Positions 10,136-22,160 of a DNA stretch of 64,000 nt are shown in pieces. This DNA comes from Pegoplata infirma (Eukaryota > Arthropoda > Insecta > Diptera > Anthomyiidae). Where the stretch lies: assembly GCA_963921195.1 (NCBI GenBank), contig OY992539.1, forward strand, positions 130,655,682 to 130,719,681, written 5' to 3'. Numbering within the stretch: position 1 is the stretch's first letter; each line of letters starts with the position of its first letter. The notes under the pieces are model-generated. The model worked only from the letters and a program-made list of their open reading frames with translations. It had not been told where the DNA came from and made no database searches. The position numbers and the translations under genes are program-made.

Positions 10136-11760
10136 TAGGGATCGCAATTTCCCGCACTTTTCCATTTCCCGGGAAAGCGGGAAAAAATTTGGAATTTCCC
10201 GGGATTCCCGGGATCCCGCACTAAAAACCAATAATTTTTTTTTTTAGTTTTTAACAATTTTTTTATATATTTTTGTTTTTGTACGTCTAACAAGGCCAAT
10301 ACATAACATACATTTAAAAATAAAATAATAATTCAGTGTAATAAAACAAAAACAACAAATTATGCTAAAAACTATATTAAAAAAAAATAAGCAATGTCCT
10401 GTTAAGTTTTTTTTTTTTTTTTAAATCTTAAAACAGTTTAAAAAATGTTTGTTTTTGCTTATTTTTCAGATTTTTACGAAAATGCATATTTTTTCTTATT
10501 TCGTTATAGATAAGAAAACTGAAAATATTACACAAATTTAAATATAAAATAAAGTAATCGAAAAGAAGTTTTATAGAGGCGTAATTTTTGTTAAAAAAAT
10601 ATTTGTGTTGTACACAAGTAAATGCATAGTATTTATGAACTAATTCTTAAGAGTTTATTAACTTTTTCATAATATTTATGAACTTTTTCATAGTATTTAT
10701 GAATAATTCTTAATACGTGGAATTGAAAAATATAATATTTTTTTTTGATGAATAAAAAGTTCAAATAATTTATGAAAGGTTTATACATTTTTAAGAATTT
10801 GTTCATAAATACTATGAAAATATTTTTTTAATTATACAATTTTTTAACTTAAAAATCTTCAACTTCTGTGTCGGTACAAGGTCATAAACTTCTTATGAAA
10901 AACAATTTTTAAATTATTTTTAGTAAATATTTTCGAATTTTTAGTGCATATTTTTGATTTTTAAGTGCATATTCTAAGCACATATTTTCAATTTTGTAGT
11001 GAGCGATAATCCGAGCACTTACTTATATTTAAACGTTTATTTACCTTAATACACTCAGAAAATTATGTAAGTTACTACATGTTAGTTGTTTGTATATTTT
11101 GCAGTACTTAGTTATTTTCAACTACAAAGTCAGTTGATTTTGTATGAAAAATATCAAACAACTATTTCTGTTAGTTATTTTAAGTACTTTTTTTGAATAA
11201 CTAACAAAAAAGTACTGTGATGTAGTAACAGTTATTTAAAGTAGTTAATTTTATTTTTTTTTATCTCTGAAAAATTTTCAAAGTTTTTTCTAAAAAATAA
11301 AAATAAATTTCCTGTTTTTTCATTTTTCACAACATTTTTTTTTTAAAAAAAAACTGTGAAAAAATTTGGTCTTCAATTTTTTTCTGAAAAATTTTTTGAA
11401 AAAAATAAATTATTTATAGATTTTTTTATTTTTACTACATTTTAGTTGTTTTGACCACAAATGTAAGAAGTTTTTACTACATAAGTCAGTTGTTTTTTGT
11501 CAGTTAAAATAACTAACATTGTTAGTTGATTTAACTGAAAAAGTAGTTGACCCCAAAACAACTTACAAAGTAGTTATTTTAACTGACATTTTCAGTTGAT
11601 TTTACTAACATAATTTTTTGAGTGTACAGCAGTTAGCTTGCTTATGTACATTTTTTAAAATTCCCGGGAATCCCGCACAAATTTCCCGGGATTGCGGGAA
11701 ATGAAAAATGACGAATTTCCCGGGAATCCCGGGACGGGAAATCCCGGGATGCATTCTCTA
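10136..11760. mobile_element. hAT-type nonautonomous element with TTCCCGGGAA-rich ends
   Basis: Starts TAGGGA and ends TCTCTA. The exact 8-bp duplication ATTATAAC flanks it (10128-10135, 11761-11768) and fits the nTnnnnAn target pattern of Ac-type hAT elements. Subterminal regions are packed with CCCGGGAA / TTCCCGGG words, standing out from the AT-rich body. The interior holds a nested MITE at 11052-11624 and no transposase frame. Confidence 0.85.
11052..11624. mobile_element. TA-flanked MITE, CACTCAGAAAATTATGT ends (copy 1)
   Basis: Termini CACTCAGAAAATTATGTAAG and ACATAATTTTTTGAGTG are inverted and flanked by TA, as in Tc1/mariner-type insertions. The inner arms repeat GTTAGTTGTTT / AAACAACTAAC. 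Other full copies lie at 39520-40199 and 43240-43814. Confidence 0.8.
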
Positions 11761-11790
11761 ATTATAACACAGCAATGCTTAAAATAACTT

Positions 11791-11865
11791 ACCCAGTGGT
11801 AGGTAGTGGTAGGTATACCCAGTGGTAAGTATACCCAGTGGTAGGTATACCCAGTGGTAGGTTTA
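11791..11865. repeat. Short tandem array, unit GGTATACCCAGTGGTA
   Basis: CCCAGTGGTAGGTATA recurs about four to five times in 75 bp. It ends abruptly on the left beside the hAT target duplication. Confidence 0.7.
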
Positions 11866-12370
11866 AAAATATATTCCTAGTTTTTTATAGGGATCATACT
11901 ATACTATAAGCTAACAAAATTAACCGTTACTAACAGTGTTGCCAGAAATCGTCAATAGGCAAAAATCGTCTGTCCGTTTGTAAGAATTGGACGCAAAATA
12001 TAAATGTATTGAATGTGTTTGATATTGATCTTATCCAGGAAATTATCAAAAAAAAACAATCAAAACACAAATAAAGAGTGGATGGTATAAAAAAAATGTA
12101 GAAAATATATTTTTTTTTTTTCAAAAATTATTTCATTAGCAATTTAACGACTACTTTAAAAGAGATAAACAAAACCGGGCAAATTACAACAAACCCTCTA
12201 CTGTTGTGTATAAAAGAAGTTTTGTTGAATATACCATATTTCATTTACCCAATGACAAAGAATACAAAAGATTGTTAGGCCGAATATAAATTATTAAGGG
12301 GATTTTAATAAATTGTAATTTTATAAACAATATTGAAGCTAAAAAATAAATAAAAAAAAAAAAAAAAAAC

Positions 12371-12445
12371 TTCATCCCGACCATGACTCAAACCTGCGAC
12401 CATATGAATGATAAGCCAACAGTGCAGCCATCATACCACAGACTG
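12371..12445 (-). other. tRNA-like module 1
   Basis: The minus strand has an A-box-like GGTATGATGGCTGCACTG and B-box-like GCAGGTTTGAGTCATGG, then a T run of about 18. Weak acceptor pairing makes a functional tRNA unlikely. Confidence 0.5.
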
Positions 12446-12780
12446 CTTCTGAATGTCTTAGCAATTTAACGACTATGTTTAAAGAGATAAAAAAAAACTG
12501 AGCAAATTACAACAAACCCACTACTGCTGTGTATAAAATAAGTTTTGTTGAATATACCATATTTTTTCCACCAAAATTCTATTTCGCTTTTAAAGAAAAA
12601 CAAAACGACATTTAATTAATAATTAATTACAGCACATTTATATATTTGCAAAAACTGAGAAAAATCAATGACTCGATAAATATAATGAAGGGTATAGATT
12701 TAGGTGATTTAAATAAAATTGTAATAATAAACAATATTAATAAACAATATTAACAAACAAAAAAAAAAAAAAATATTTTG

Positions 12781-12852
12781 AGTCCTAACATGACTCGAAC
12801 CCGGGAGTCCATGTATGAAAAGCCAACACTCTAGCCATCATACCACAGACTG
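12781..12852 (-). other. tRNA-like module 2
   Basis: The minus strand has GGTATGATGGCTAGAGTG (A box), CCCGGGTTCGAGTC (near-perfect B box) and a partial acceptor pair AGTC/GACT, then a T run of about 15. The middle (GGCTTTTCATAC) resembles a tRNA-Glu anticodon loop but the stem is poor. Paralogue of module 1. Confidence 0.55.
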
Positions 12853-13009
12853 ATTAAAAGTTTTACAATTTAGCGGGTATGTTAAAAGAACGAGAACCAA
12901 AACAGATAAATTAAAAAAAAGCATTTAAGTAAACTGGAGTTATAACTCTTAAAACATAAAATATTAACAACATTTTTCAAATGAATTTAAATATGTTTAT
13001 TAAAGGCCA

Positions 13010-13739
13010 AGATAAATCATCTTCTAAATGTGCCAATTTTGCTCCAAATTTGCTCATATTTTCTATATAGGCCACAAAGACCATATTTACACTCCATGTT
13101 AAAATTTGTTTACATACGTTAATCAGAATTTGAGTTATAGTATTTTACATGCTAGGTTTGTATGGGGGGTGTTACACCCCTTTTTTCTATTCCGCCCAAA
13201 TTTTACATAGAGATCAGACATGCTAAAATATCATTCTATACCAAATTTCATTCGAATCTGTTAAACAGAAGCCGAGTTATAGCATTTTGCATGCTAAGCT
13301 AATGTGGGAGGTGCCACTCCCCTTTGTCCAATTCTTCTAAAATTTTACATAGACATTGTACATGGCATAATATTATTCTGTACCAAATTTTATTTTAATC
13401 TGTAAAGTAGAAGCTGTGTAAACGCATTTTGTATTTTCAAAATTTAAGAGGTGTCGTTAAACTTTCACTCATAACTTTTGATTGGCTGGGCCGATTTCGC
13501 TCAAATGCAATACCAAACTTCTCGGGAGAACTTCCAACAACTATGTTAAGTTTCAGTCATCTCTGTGTAATATTTTGTCCGCTACAGCATTTTCAACAGA
13601 CAGACAGACGGACAGACGGACATCGCTAGAATGTCTTAAAATCGATCGGGCATCATGAATATATATACTTTATGGGGTCCCAGACCGATATTTCGATGAG
13701 TTACAAACGGAATGACAAACTTATATATACCCTCTATCA
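13010..13739 (-). repeat. Fly-type interspersed repeat with internal ~125-bp tandem units
   Basis: Read on the minus strand it has TATATACCCTC.., GTCATTCCGTTTGTAAC, CCCCATAAAGTATATATATT, GACATTCTAGCGATGTCCG and then a GTC-rich tract. Internally two to three units share GAGTTATAG.ATTTT.CATGCTA. The repeat continues for a few bases beyond the MITE at 14348-14365, which shows that the MITE inserted into it. Confidence 0.7.
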
Positions 13740-14347
13740 CTAACAAGGGAAGTCTCCCTAGTGTCACCCGCGGATCTTTATGGAATTGGTTTTATTTTGT
13801 AGATCATAAAAAATAAAGGGACACGTATTTTTTTTTAGCGGCCCAAATTCATATTTAGGGGGTAAAAAGTAGGGGGGAAGACAAGGCCATTTTTCAGTTT
13901 TTTTCGTTTATCTCCTTTATTATCCAAAGAAACCTAGTCATGTTACATACCAAATGAAAGGTCTTTGGAAAACCTATCTACGTGTGCTAAGAACGTGTCT
14001 AAACATGTACAACTTTTCGTCATATTGAGTAAAATACCAAAATTTTTGGACGTTTTTGTTAATAAAACGAAAAATATTAACTTCTTTGGCCTGTAGTTAG
14101 CACCACAAGATAGGTATTTTTAATACCTTTAATTTGATACCACACATGCCTATATTAATTTTGTTTAAATAGGCGTAAATCGTAAAAAACTGAAAAAGGT
14201 CAATTTCCCCCCATACAAATCGACCCCCCCTAAAAATGAGTTTGGGCCGCTAAAAAAAAATACGTGTCGAATTAATTTTCGTTCTTAACAACATATCCAA
14301 ATTTCATGAAGATCGGAGGGTGACACCAGGGAGACTTCCCTTGTAAG
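13740..14347. mobile_element. Second full copy of the CTWACAAGGGAAG MITE
   Basis: Same family as 3640-4245, opposite orientation, 608 bp. Left end CTAACAAGGGAAGTCTCCCT, right end GGGAGACTTCCCTTGTAAG. It splits the terminal TACCCTC…GAGGGTA region of the fly-type repeat. Confidence 0.8.
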
Positions 14348-14365
14348 TGGAGGGTATAAAAATAA

Positions 14366-15514
14366 GAAAAAAAAATTATCCAGGTTTCTTTTTTTTTTAA
14401 TTTATTTTAATTTTCTTACCAAGTGTTTGCTATTTTCTATTTTTAAAAAATTACATCTTTCTTATCGTATCCACCAAGATTTGAACACCGAACCTCACAG
14501 ATTTTTTTACCAAAGTTCACATTTAACATTTACAAACAAAATTTCAATCACATATTTAATTTTTCATAAATTTTAGGGGGTTTTTGTAAATTTCGGAAGG
14601 GTAGTTTATATAAGGACTACAGGAGCAACTTGTCCGATTCTCTTAAAATTTGTAATGGTCGTTTATGTAGTTGTAAGTTGGCATCATTGGTAAAACGATA
14701 TTTTTTTAAAAAAAGTATATTTTGAAATGGATATTGATTTGAATTATTTTTCGAGCTTTATATAAATAATCCAATACGAGTGGAGAGCTTTTTGATATTT
14801 TAAGCTTGATTCTGAAGAGTTTACATAATACTCCATTTTTGTGAATTCTGTATTTAAGGTAAAAGCTTTTATTGCTTTTAGTTGATTTTTCATGGTATTC
14901 GAGTAAAACCTTTTTTTATCGATTTTGGGCAACACTGGACAATTGGTCTTAAATTAATATCAAAACATTGTACGTCTATAGTGTTTTTAAGTGAAACGAA
15001 TATACAATATAATCGCTTTATTTCCAAACATATGATAATCAATGTTTATGAATTTAATATAAACAATATAAGAAAATAATAAAAAAATACGCCGGTACTT
15101 TTGTTAGACTTTGTCTTATTTTGTTGTTGGCTTTAAAATATTTTTAATATTATACCAAAAAAAAAATTATGATATAAATTTTATTATTTTATTTGAAATT
15201 CCATAAGATTTTCTATTGATTTTTTTTTTATGAAGAGGAAATCATAAATTTTGTATTAAAAAAATTTAAAGTCACTAAATATAAATTTTTCTATTTTAAT
15301 TGCTTTGCCAAAAATTGCTTTTTAATTTTTTCAAAAGAATATGGCTTAAATTCAATATTATGCTGATTTCAAATTTTCAAAGTAACTGAAGTGTAAAAAG
15401 ACTTTTTTTGTGCGTGGTTTGTGTTACATTTTCTTTTCTTTTTTTTTTTTTTGTTCTTTATATGCACCACATGTTTTCCCAGCTCTTTTTTTTTTTGTTA
15501 TATGTTTTTTTTTA
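14366..15514. other. AT-rich stretch with one weak tRNA-like B box
   Basis: No gene recognised. The complement of about 14463-14500 reads GGTGTTCAAATCTTGGTGG, a B-box look-alike without a convincing A box. The remainder is homopolymer-rich. Confidence 0.3.
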
Positions 15515-16070
15515 CTTACAAGGGAAGTATTCCAACCGTTATAAAACGATTTTATCTGAAACTTAAAATTTGTATAAAAGAGACGTCAATATTTACAAAA
15601 TTCGTTGTCCCCTTATGAAAGAAATGTGGAGCTTTGGAAAAATTTCGATAACCTCCGAACTGACAGGAATAACGCCTAGAGCAAAAACACGACTTAAACT
15701 TAATAAAGATTATTTCGTATTCATATGGATATCGTAAGTCTATGTCTTTACATAAATAACTCCCAAAATTTACACATTTTCAAGACAAAAATATTTAACG
15801 AAGCCGAATTTTTGTAAGGTTATGATACCGTTGAATTGGCATTAAACACCCCTTTTTCTTTTATCATCATATAACAACGAAAAAAGAAATGGCTGAAAAA
15901 TCAAAAATCCAAAAAAAAAAAGATTTTTTCGCCATTTTTGACTGATTTTTTGAACCCCTAAATCCCTGGCCTATTAGTCGAGACACCCAAACCTTAGAAT
16001 TATCTCTTTTATATGTTTTTTAAGTTTCATACAAATCGGTTCATAAGGCTTGGGATACTTCCCCTGCTAG
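15515..16070. mobile_element. ~556-bp MITE, CTTACAAGGGAAGTATTCC ends
   Basis: Left CTTACAAGGGAAGTATTCCA, right GGGATACTTCCCCTGCTAG. The terminal 13 bases match the MITE at 3640-4245 but the interior differs, so this is a sister family. The truncated copy at 430-750 belongs here. Confidence 0.7.
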
Positions 16071-16790
16071 TTTTTTTTCTTATTTAAGAATCTGAAAAAG
16101 AAATTTAGTTTCCTTTTTTTTTGTGAATACCCAAAACCATCATATTAGAATACATGCTGAGAAAATAATAGGATACAAGTGGAAGTTGTTTGTGGTTATA
16201 GTTGTTATTATAGCACACAAGAAGATGCAAGGACATTGTGTAAGCAAGTGGAAAACATAAGATCTAGAGACAAAAAAAAATACATCCATATCAACACACA
16301 TATACATTGACAGACAGCAAGTACGAGGGCAAATTTGAAATTACACTTTGCAATTAATTTTGGGTCATAGTTTTGAGCCTCAATGGATTCAATGCAATAT
16401 GAAAGTATACAATCAAATATAGAAAATCTTTATGAACAAAGTTTGGAAACGTCAAAAAAATAAATAAAAACACATCTGAGCTTCAAAATATAGTTTGATT
16501 TCTGCATTGAAGTTTTATAGCGGTTCTTTTCTTAGAGCATATTAACCCTCTAACTGACATTTTTAGGGGTCATTTTATTCCTTTTTCAAAAACTAAACAC
16601 AGAAGTCTAATAAAACGTTCATTTAAAGACCTAGAATCTACACATATATTCCTCAAAAAATTTTAAAAATAAGTTTGAATACATAAAAATGTACAAAAGA
16701 AAGCAGTTAAAAAGTTAAAATGTTCTACGAATAAATTGTGCATTTAATATCAGTAGGCAAGAAGTTCGTGCGTATAGGAATTGCTTAATA
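16071..16790. other. No gene seen
   Basis: AT-rich unique-looking sequence without an open frame of note, repeat termini or RNA motifs. Confidence 0.4.
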
Positions 16791-17504
16791 CGGAGTTCAC
16801 ACTAGAGAATTTCTACTCGTTTAAGCCACTTGTTTAAAAAAGTAAACAAAATTGTTCACACTACATTTTGCGCGTTTAACTTTGAGTGTTTAACTTTTGT
16901 AAACAAACGCACATAACCTAATTCTAAAAAAAATTGCAAAAATATTTCTAAAAACCTTTTAAACTTTGGCGGAAGACAAGATATTTAATTTTTTTTTAAC
17001 ATTTACATAACACCACTACACGGAACACCTTTTTCTTGACTCATTCCAAGTAAATAAGTAGGAAGATTTTTCTGTTTTTTGTTCCGGACCTGTCCGAAGC
17101 TGTTTGCATATTTATACTTCGATGGAAGGCAAAATTCACTATTAGTGCAGCTTTTCCAATATAATTATAAATAAAACACATACTTTTTTCTGATTTTTCA
17201 GTAGTTTTTATTAGTTTTTTAAATATTTATAATTTCTCAATTTTCCAATGTTTTGCTAAGAAAATGGCAGAGAGATACAGAAGCTGGTTGCTATGAAATA
17301 TTTTTTTTTGGCATAGAATAAAGAAAAATTAAAAGGAAATATACCGAACCCTGCCTTTGAAATGTTTAGCGAAATGTTCAACAGGGAAACAAGTCGAATT
17401 TGATTGTTTAGCTGAACAACCAAATGTATGGGGAAACAAGTCAAATTTTGCTCGTTTAGCGCTTAAACACTCATGAGATGTTTAAAGTCGCTAATGTGAA
17501 CTCC
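16791..17504. mobile_element. MITE with GGAGTTCACA ends
   Basis: Left CGGAGTTCACACTAGAGA and right TCGCTAATGTGAACTCC are inverted, and the inner pair CGTTTAAGC / GCTTAAAC continues the symmetry. ATA flanks both ends. 714 bp, no coding capacity. Confidence 0.65.
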
Positions 17505-17742
17505 ATATAAAAATGTAAAGTTTTTAAGTATTAAAATTGTTGTAAAATATCATAATTGTGAAAAATTGTAACCCTTTGACTGCATTTTTGTATAACTTTT
17601 ATGCATTTCTTTTAAAAAAGAATAAAATGACCAATTGAAAGGCGACTTCAACAAAAACCAATATTTAAAAAAAAAAAATATAACTGTTAGTAAGTACTAG
17701 AGAATTTATCAATCTTCAAATTAAAAAAAATCACCAACATCG

Positions 17743-19188
17743 CACAGTGGTTCCAAGTCCAAATCTAGCTGGACAAAATTATTTTATCACCGTTTTATAT
17801 GGTTTTGGGGTCGCTGAGTTCAAAAAACATGTTTAAATTTTTCCAAGTCGATTACACTAATCGACAACTTTTTATTTTTTTTCTAATTTCAGTAATTCAT
17901 TAATGACAAAAATGGTTTATATGCAGAACAGAAATATGAAATGCAAAAAACTTATTTTTTGAAAGTTTTGTAATCTCTAAAAAAAAAAAAAAAATTTTTT
18001 TTTTTTGAGAAGTGTAATTGAAAAAAAAAAGTGAGTGTTAAATTCGGCTATGCCGAATCTTTTATACCCTCCAAAATGTAAAAAAAATAAAAAACCAGTG
18101 AGAGTGTTACATTCGGCTGTGCCGAATCTTTTATACCCTCCAAAATGTAAAAAAAAAACATTTAAAAAAAATCCAGGGGCGTCTTTTTTTTTGGGGGGGG
18201 GGGGGGGGTTGGTGGTTGGTTTTACGATTTCGAATTTCATCTGAAAGAAGAATGTTGCATTGGCTTAGCAAAAGTACAAAAACCCTGCAAAAAATGCGAT
18301 TTTTCTTAGGTTGGTTTAGTTCTCCAAGGGGGAACCTTTTCCCCTTGGTCCGATTTTATCCATTTCCGAACTTAACCTGCCTAGGAATATAGGACATATT
18401 CGTGCCAAACTTCGGAAGTCTAGCTCTTTTATTTTGGACTGTATCGTGTCCTCTACAGACGGACCGACGGACATACGGACGGACATTTTTGAATTTAGTC
18501 GAAGTGTGTAATTGGCCGCGGTTTAATAGGAAACATCACATTTAATGCTTTATTTAAGCTAAGCATAATTATAATACTTAAAAGTTATCAAAAACTTACA
18601 AAAATTCGATACTTTATTTAGAAAAAAAATTTTAGGCGAAATCTATTTTCATAAAAACTGTGATTAATTTAAAACCTGTAAAAACCTGCAAGAAATGTCT
18701 GCATGACAACGTTCAGTAACAAATTACCTATAAGTTGTATGTAGTAATTCGACATGATATGCCTGGATTCGGTTTTGGCAAGCTGCGGAAGTTTCATAAG
18801 TCCTCAAAAATATTGTTATTATTGACCATACTTCAAAGTACAAAAATGTAAGAAGAAGATCGATAATAAATTTCTTATTAATGTCCAGAATAAGTATAAA
18901 TCTGTAGCTTTCTTGTACATAAACCGTTTTGAAACAATTGATGTAACATGGATAATATGATGTTATTAGTTGAACACTTATATATATATATTTTTTTTTT
19001 AAATATTGGATACCAAAAATGTTATTTCATTCGCATATTTAACAAAGTTAAAGACCTAATTCCAAAAAATGGTTATTAGTTTGATCAGAACACACCCATA
19101 GCTTGCCCCTAGCACTATTAATTCCCAATTTTAAGGACACTAATTTTTGGACTTTTGTCCAGCTAGATTTTGATTTGGAACCAATGTG
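17743..19188. mobile_element. Transib-like element with CACAGTG end, target duplication CATCG
   Basis: Left end CACAGTGGTTCCAAGTCCAA; right end, inverted, CACATTGGTTCCAAATCAAA. Both continue inward with ATCTAGCTGGACAAAA. The exact 5-bp duplication CATCG flanks (17738-17742, 19189-19193). The left heptamer CACAGTG is identical to the V(D)J signal heptamer that Transib ends resemble. A paralogous uninterrupted target lies at about 21646-21690. The interior contains a fly-type repeat (18030-18530) and no transposase. Confidence 0.72.
18030..18530. repeat. Fly-type interspersed repeat (CCTAGGCAGG subfamily)
   Basis: Two tandem TTCGGC..TGCCGAATCTTTTATACC blocks (about 18040 and 18112), a G run, then CCTTGGTCCGATTTTATCCA, CCTGCCTAGGAATATAGGAC and a GACGGACATACGGACGGACA tract. 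The same subfamily is at 38010-38560 and 52676-53510. It is nested in the Transib-like element. Confidence 0.7.
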
Positions 19189-19193
19189 CATCG

Positions 19194-20219
19194 GTTTAAT
19201 AAATTTTGCTAGTTGACCAAATTTTGTGTTATAAAATTTTAAAAATATTACGATAGTTCATCTTTCAAATTAAAAAAAAAACGGAATTAAAAAATATTGC
19301 GTATTTATTTTTTTATATCTGTTTTAATTTTTTAACAATTTTTTTTAATGTTCTTCCAAAATATACTAAAACGAGTGTTTTTGTCACTTTAAAACATTTT
19401 TACAGTCAAAAAAAAACATACCAACAATGAAATTTTTGCACTCAGAAACATTTTCTGTCAAAATTATTATTTTTTTAAGTGTAAATTGTTTTGAGTTTAA
19501 TTTTTTTTTGTGAGTGTTAAAATATTTTTTTTTGAGCCACAAACACTGTTTTAAGTATTTTTTTGTGAAAAACATAAAAAAATATTGTTAAAAATTCAAA
19601 TTTCATGAAATCCGCGGATTGAGACGGCGGAAACCCCTACTTGTTGGAGTGTTAAATTTTTAGGATGTATTTTATAAATAACATTTACAAAATTGTAATT
19701 TTGGGAGTTGTGTTTAATAAAGCTTTCAGAAATTTAAAAATACTCGTTCACAGTATCCCCTAAAAATATATGGTACATTAGACTGGCATTTTTTTGTGTG
19801 GCAAAAAAGTTTTTTTTTTTTATTTTGAACGTCAGGGCAAATTGTTATTCTCTTAGGCCTAAAACTTATGTGGTACAAATTTAAGGTCAATCAAATTAAA
19901 TTAACCCTTGGCGCCCGTCGATCAAAGTTTTGAATTTTTGAAAATGAAAATGTCTTGCGACACATCATGCTTATTAATTGTGATTGCGCTTTGCCCGGAC
20001 ACTTGGGAAAATCAAAAGTAGAAAAAATGCCAATCTTATGTAGCGTTTGCAATGCGGTTTTAATCGTAACCGCGGATAACCGCACTATTTAACTGTAACC
20101 GTAACCACATAAAAAATCCTGCGGTTACGGATAATTTAATTAGCATTAGAATTGTAGGGCAAAAGAGTTTTTTTATTTTTAGAAAAAAACAATGAATAAT
20201 AAAAATCAAAAATATTATA
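19194..20219. other. Repeat fragments, no gene
   Basis: 19194-19300 continues the host repeat split by the Transib-like element. 19780-19960 (AGACTGGCATTTTTTTGTG … TTAACCCTTGGCGCCCGTCG) is a diverged duplicate of 23415-23530. No coding signal. Confidence 0.4.
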
Positions 20220-20410
20220 TAGATACAAAAAAATGCCTCAGAATATAAAACTTTTTCTATTGCAAAAATATTTCTGAATCTAAAAAATTTTCTGAGGAAT
20301 AAATCTCTTAGATTCTTTGACTGTTTCTAACGAAAATATGCCTCAGACTCTAAGGCTTTTTCTTTAGAAAATATGCCTTAGAGTTTGTATAATTTTCTTT
20401 TGAAAAACTG
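20220..20410. repeat. Degenerate TCTCAGATTCTGAAA array, left part
   Basis: Loose ~40-bp units alternating AGAATCT/CTCAGA with TTTTTCTATAGAAAA. Continues at 22322-22720 across a MITE/Transib insertion, and the same motif fills 27780-28870 within the hAT insertion and about 53780-53860. Confidence 0.55.
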
Positions 20411-21162
20411 CCTTCGATTATCCTGAAACTTGCATATGGGAAATAGAGGAGGAAAATAAGTGCTACCTGTTATTTGTTGGATCCAATGCACGGTGGTCAA
20501 TTCCGGCCAAAAATCATTTTATTTTTTTATTAAATCTTGATGAACTTTTGGTGCTATATTATAGCTAATACTTCAAAACATACAATTTAAATCTTTTTTT
20601 GGGCCTTGTAACACTATATTATTGTCCATAGTGGTGCAAAGTTGAGTATTTTTTGCTTCTCATTTCAGCTTTTTTTAAAATGTATATTTTAGTTTTCAAT
20701 AAAAGTTGGCTATGCATTTTTCTTCACATTATTTTTGTAAGTTCGGACATGGATTTTTAATTCCTATAGTAAATAATAATTCCATGTGGTTTTTGCAGAT
20801 TTTGTGTGCGTTTTTGTCTCAAAGTGATGTGTATGAAAATTAGATAAAAATTACAAAAAAAACTCTAAAAAAAATAAATTTTGAAAGACCATAAAAATCA
20901 ATTAGAGGCTATTAGAGCTTAGCTATAAAAAGCAGTTTGTACTTTTAACTATTAAAAGTAAGTATTTTAAATTTCAGCCCCTACTTTTACCGATTCTTTA
21001 AACCAGAGCATTTTTAGTGGACTCATTTTTTACAAATGGTGAACTTTTTTAAACCTACAAACTCCACCAAAATAGTGAATGTTAATAGATACTAACTTAA
21101 AACCCATAGATTTGCGTTAAAAAAACTCAAAAAAAGACGAAATAAAAAAAAATGTGGTTTAA

Positions 21163-21849
21163 GGGGGGTTGGAACTAAAAAACACCCTTAATGTTAGCAA
21201 TTTTTAAACAGCTAAAAAAAATAAATACTTAATAATAGTATTATTTAAGTCTGTTTTTTCATTTGAAAGAAAGAACATTTTAGCATTTTTAAAAATTGCA
21301 TAACACAAAATTTGGTCAACTAGAATTTTCAGGGTTGCCAGTTAATCGTGTTTTTTTTTAAGGGAAAAATTGGCTGCATTTTTACAGCAAAAACTACTAA
21401 ACCGAGTTTGATGATATATTTTTTTTGATTTGTAGATAATTAAATTTTCAAGCACTTAACGTGGCCATTTTTTTGAAGAAAAAAATTGATTTTTGTGGAA
21501 GATATGCTAACGTAAACTCAAAAAATAGAAAAACTTCAATTTCTTCTTTCATTCAAATATTAATTAGGTCAAATTTTAAAAAATTGTAACGATAAGTATT
21601 AGAAAATTAAATAATCTACAAATCCCAAAAAAAAAAAAAAAATGTCACCAAAATCGGTTTAGTTGATTTTGCTGTACAACTGCGGCCATTTTGTCCTTTA
21701 CAAAATAGCATTCCACAATTAACTGGAAACCCTGGCAATTCTTTGTCTTTTAAACTTTTAAAAATAGTACGATTATTAATATTTCAAATAAAAAAAAAAA
21801 CAGAATTAAAAAGTATTATTGGCTGTTTCTTTTAGTTCCAACCCCCACC
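21163..21849. mobile_element. TTAA-flanked element with GGGGTTGGAACTAAAA ends
   Basis: Left GGGGGGTTGGAACTAAAA and right TTTTAGTTCCAACCCCCACC are inverted, with TTAA at both borders (21159-21162, 21850-21853). TTAA targets suggest piggyBac, but the ends do not show the usual CCC start, so the assignment is tentative. A related sequence forms the target of the Transib-like element at 17743. Confidence 0.5.
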
Positions 21850-21856
21850 TTAATTA

Positions 21857-22110
21857 GTTTGATACATTTGACACGTCCATGCTTAGTTGGCCAACCACTA
21901 TATTTGTATTTCCAACGTTTTGAAAAGAGATCAGATATATTATTCTTAATTCGGATATTAAATTATTGCTGTTTATATGCAGACATGTTTGATACATTTG
22001 GGACGTCCATTATTATTTGGCCAACCACTGTATTTGTGGGTCCAATATTTGGGCAAGGTATCAGATATGTTATTCTTAATTCGAATATTAAATTTGAGCT
22101 ATTTACATGC
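21857..22110. repeat. Tandem duplication of ~127 bp
   Basis: GTTTGATACATTTG.. through ATATTAAATT.. occurs twice (about 21858-21984 and 21985-22110), including TTGGCCAACCACT and TTATTCTTAATTCG blocks. The 116-codon open frame across it simply repeats the unit and has no recognisable domain. Confidence 0.75.
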
Positions 22111-22160
22111 AGAAATAAAGAAGTTATTGATTTTTGGCCGGAATTGACCACCGTGCAATG

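Larger units (their letters stand above)
12139..12905 (-). repeat. Tandem duplication carrying tRNA-like modules
   Basis: Two long units and a partial third. Each begins GCAATTTAACGAC..TTTAAA..GAGATAAA, continues through AAGTTTTGTTGAATATACCA, and ends in a tRNA-like block closing with CCATCATACCACAGACTG. Starts are near 12139, 12459 and 12866 (partial), so the unit is about 320-405 bp. This is unusual for tRNA genes and suggests local duplication of a SINE-like or tRNA-pseudogene module. Confidence 0.65.
20489..22155. mobile_element. Transib-like element, CACGGTG ends, target duplication CAATG
   Basis: Perfect inverted repeats of about 28 bp beginning CACGGTGGTCAATTCCGGCC. The exact 5-bp duplication CAATG flanks (20484-20488, 22156-22160). 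Terminal CAC..TG and 5-bp duplications suggest Transib, but CAATG is not the usual GC-rich target and the heptamer deviates, so this is weaker than the element at 6372. The interior holds a TTAA-flanked segment and a tandem duplication, no transposase. Confidence 0.62.
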
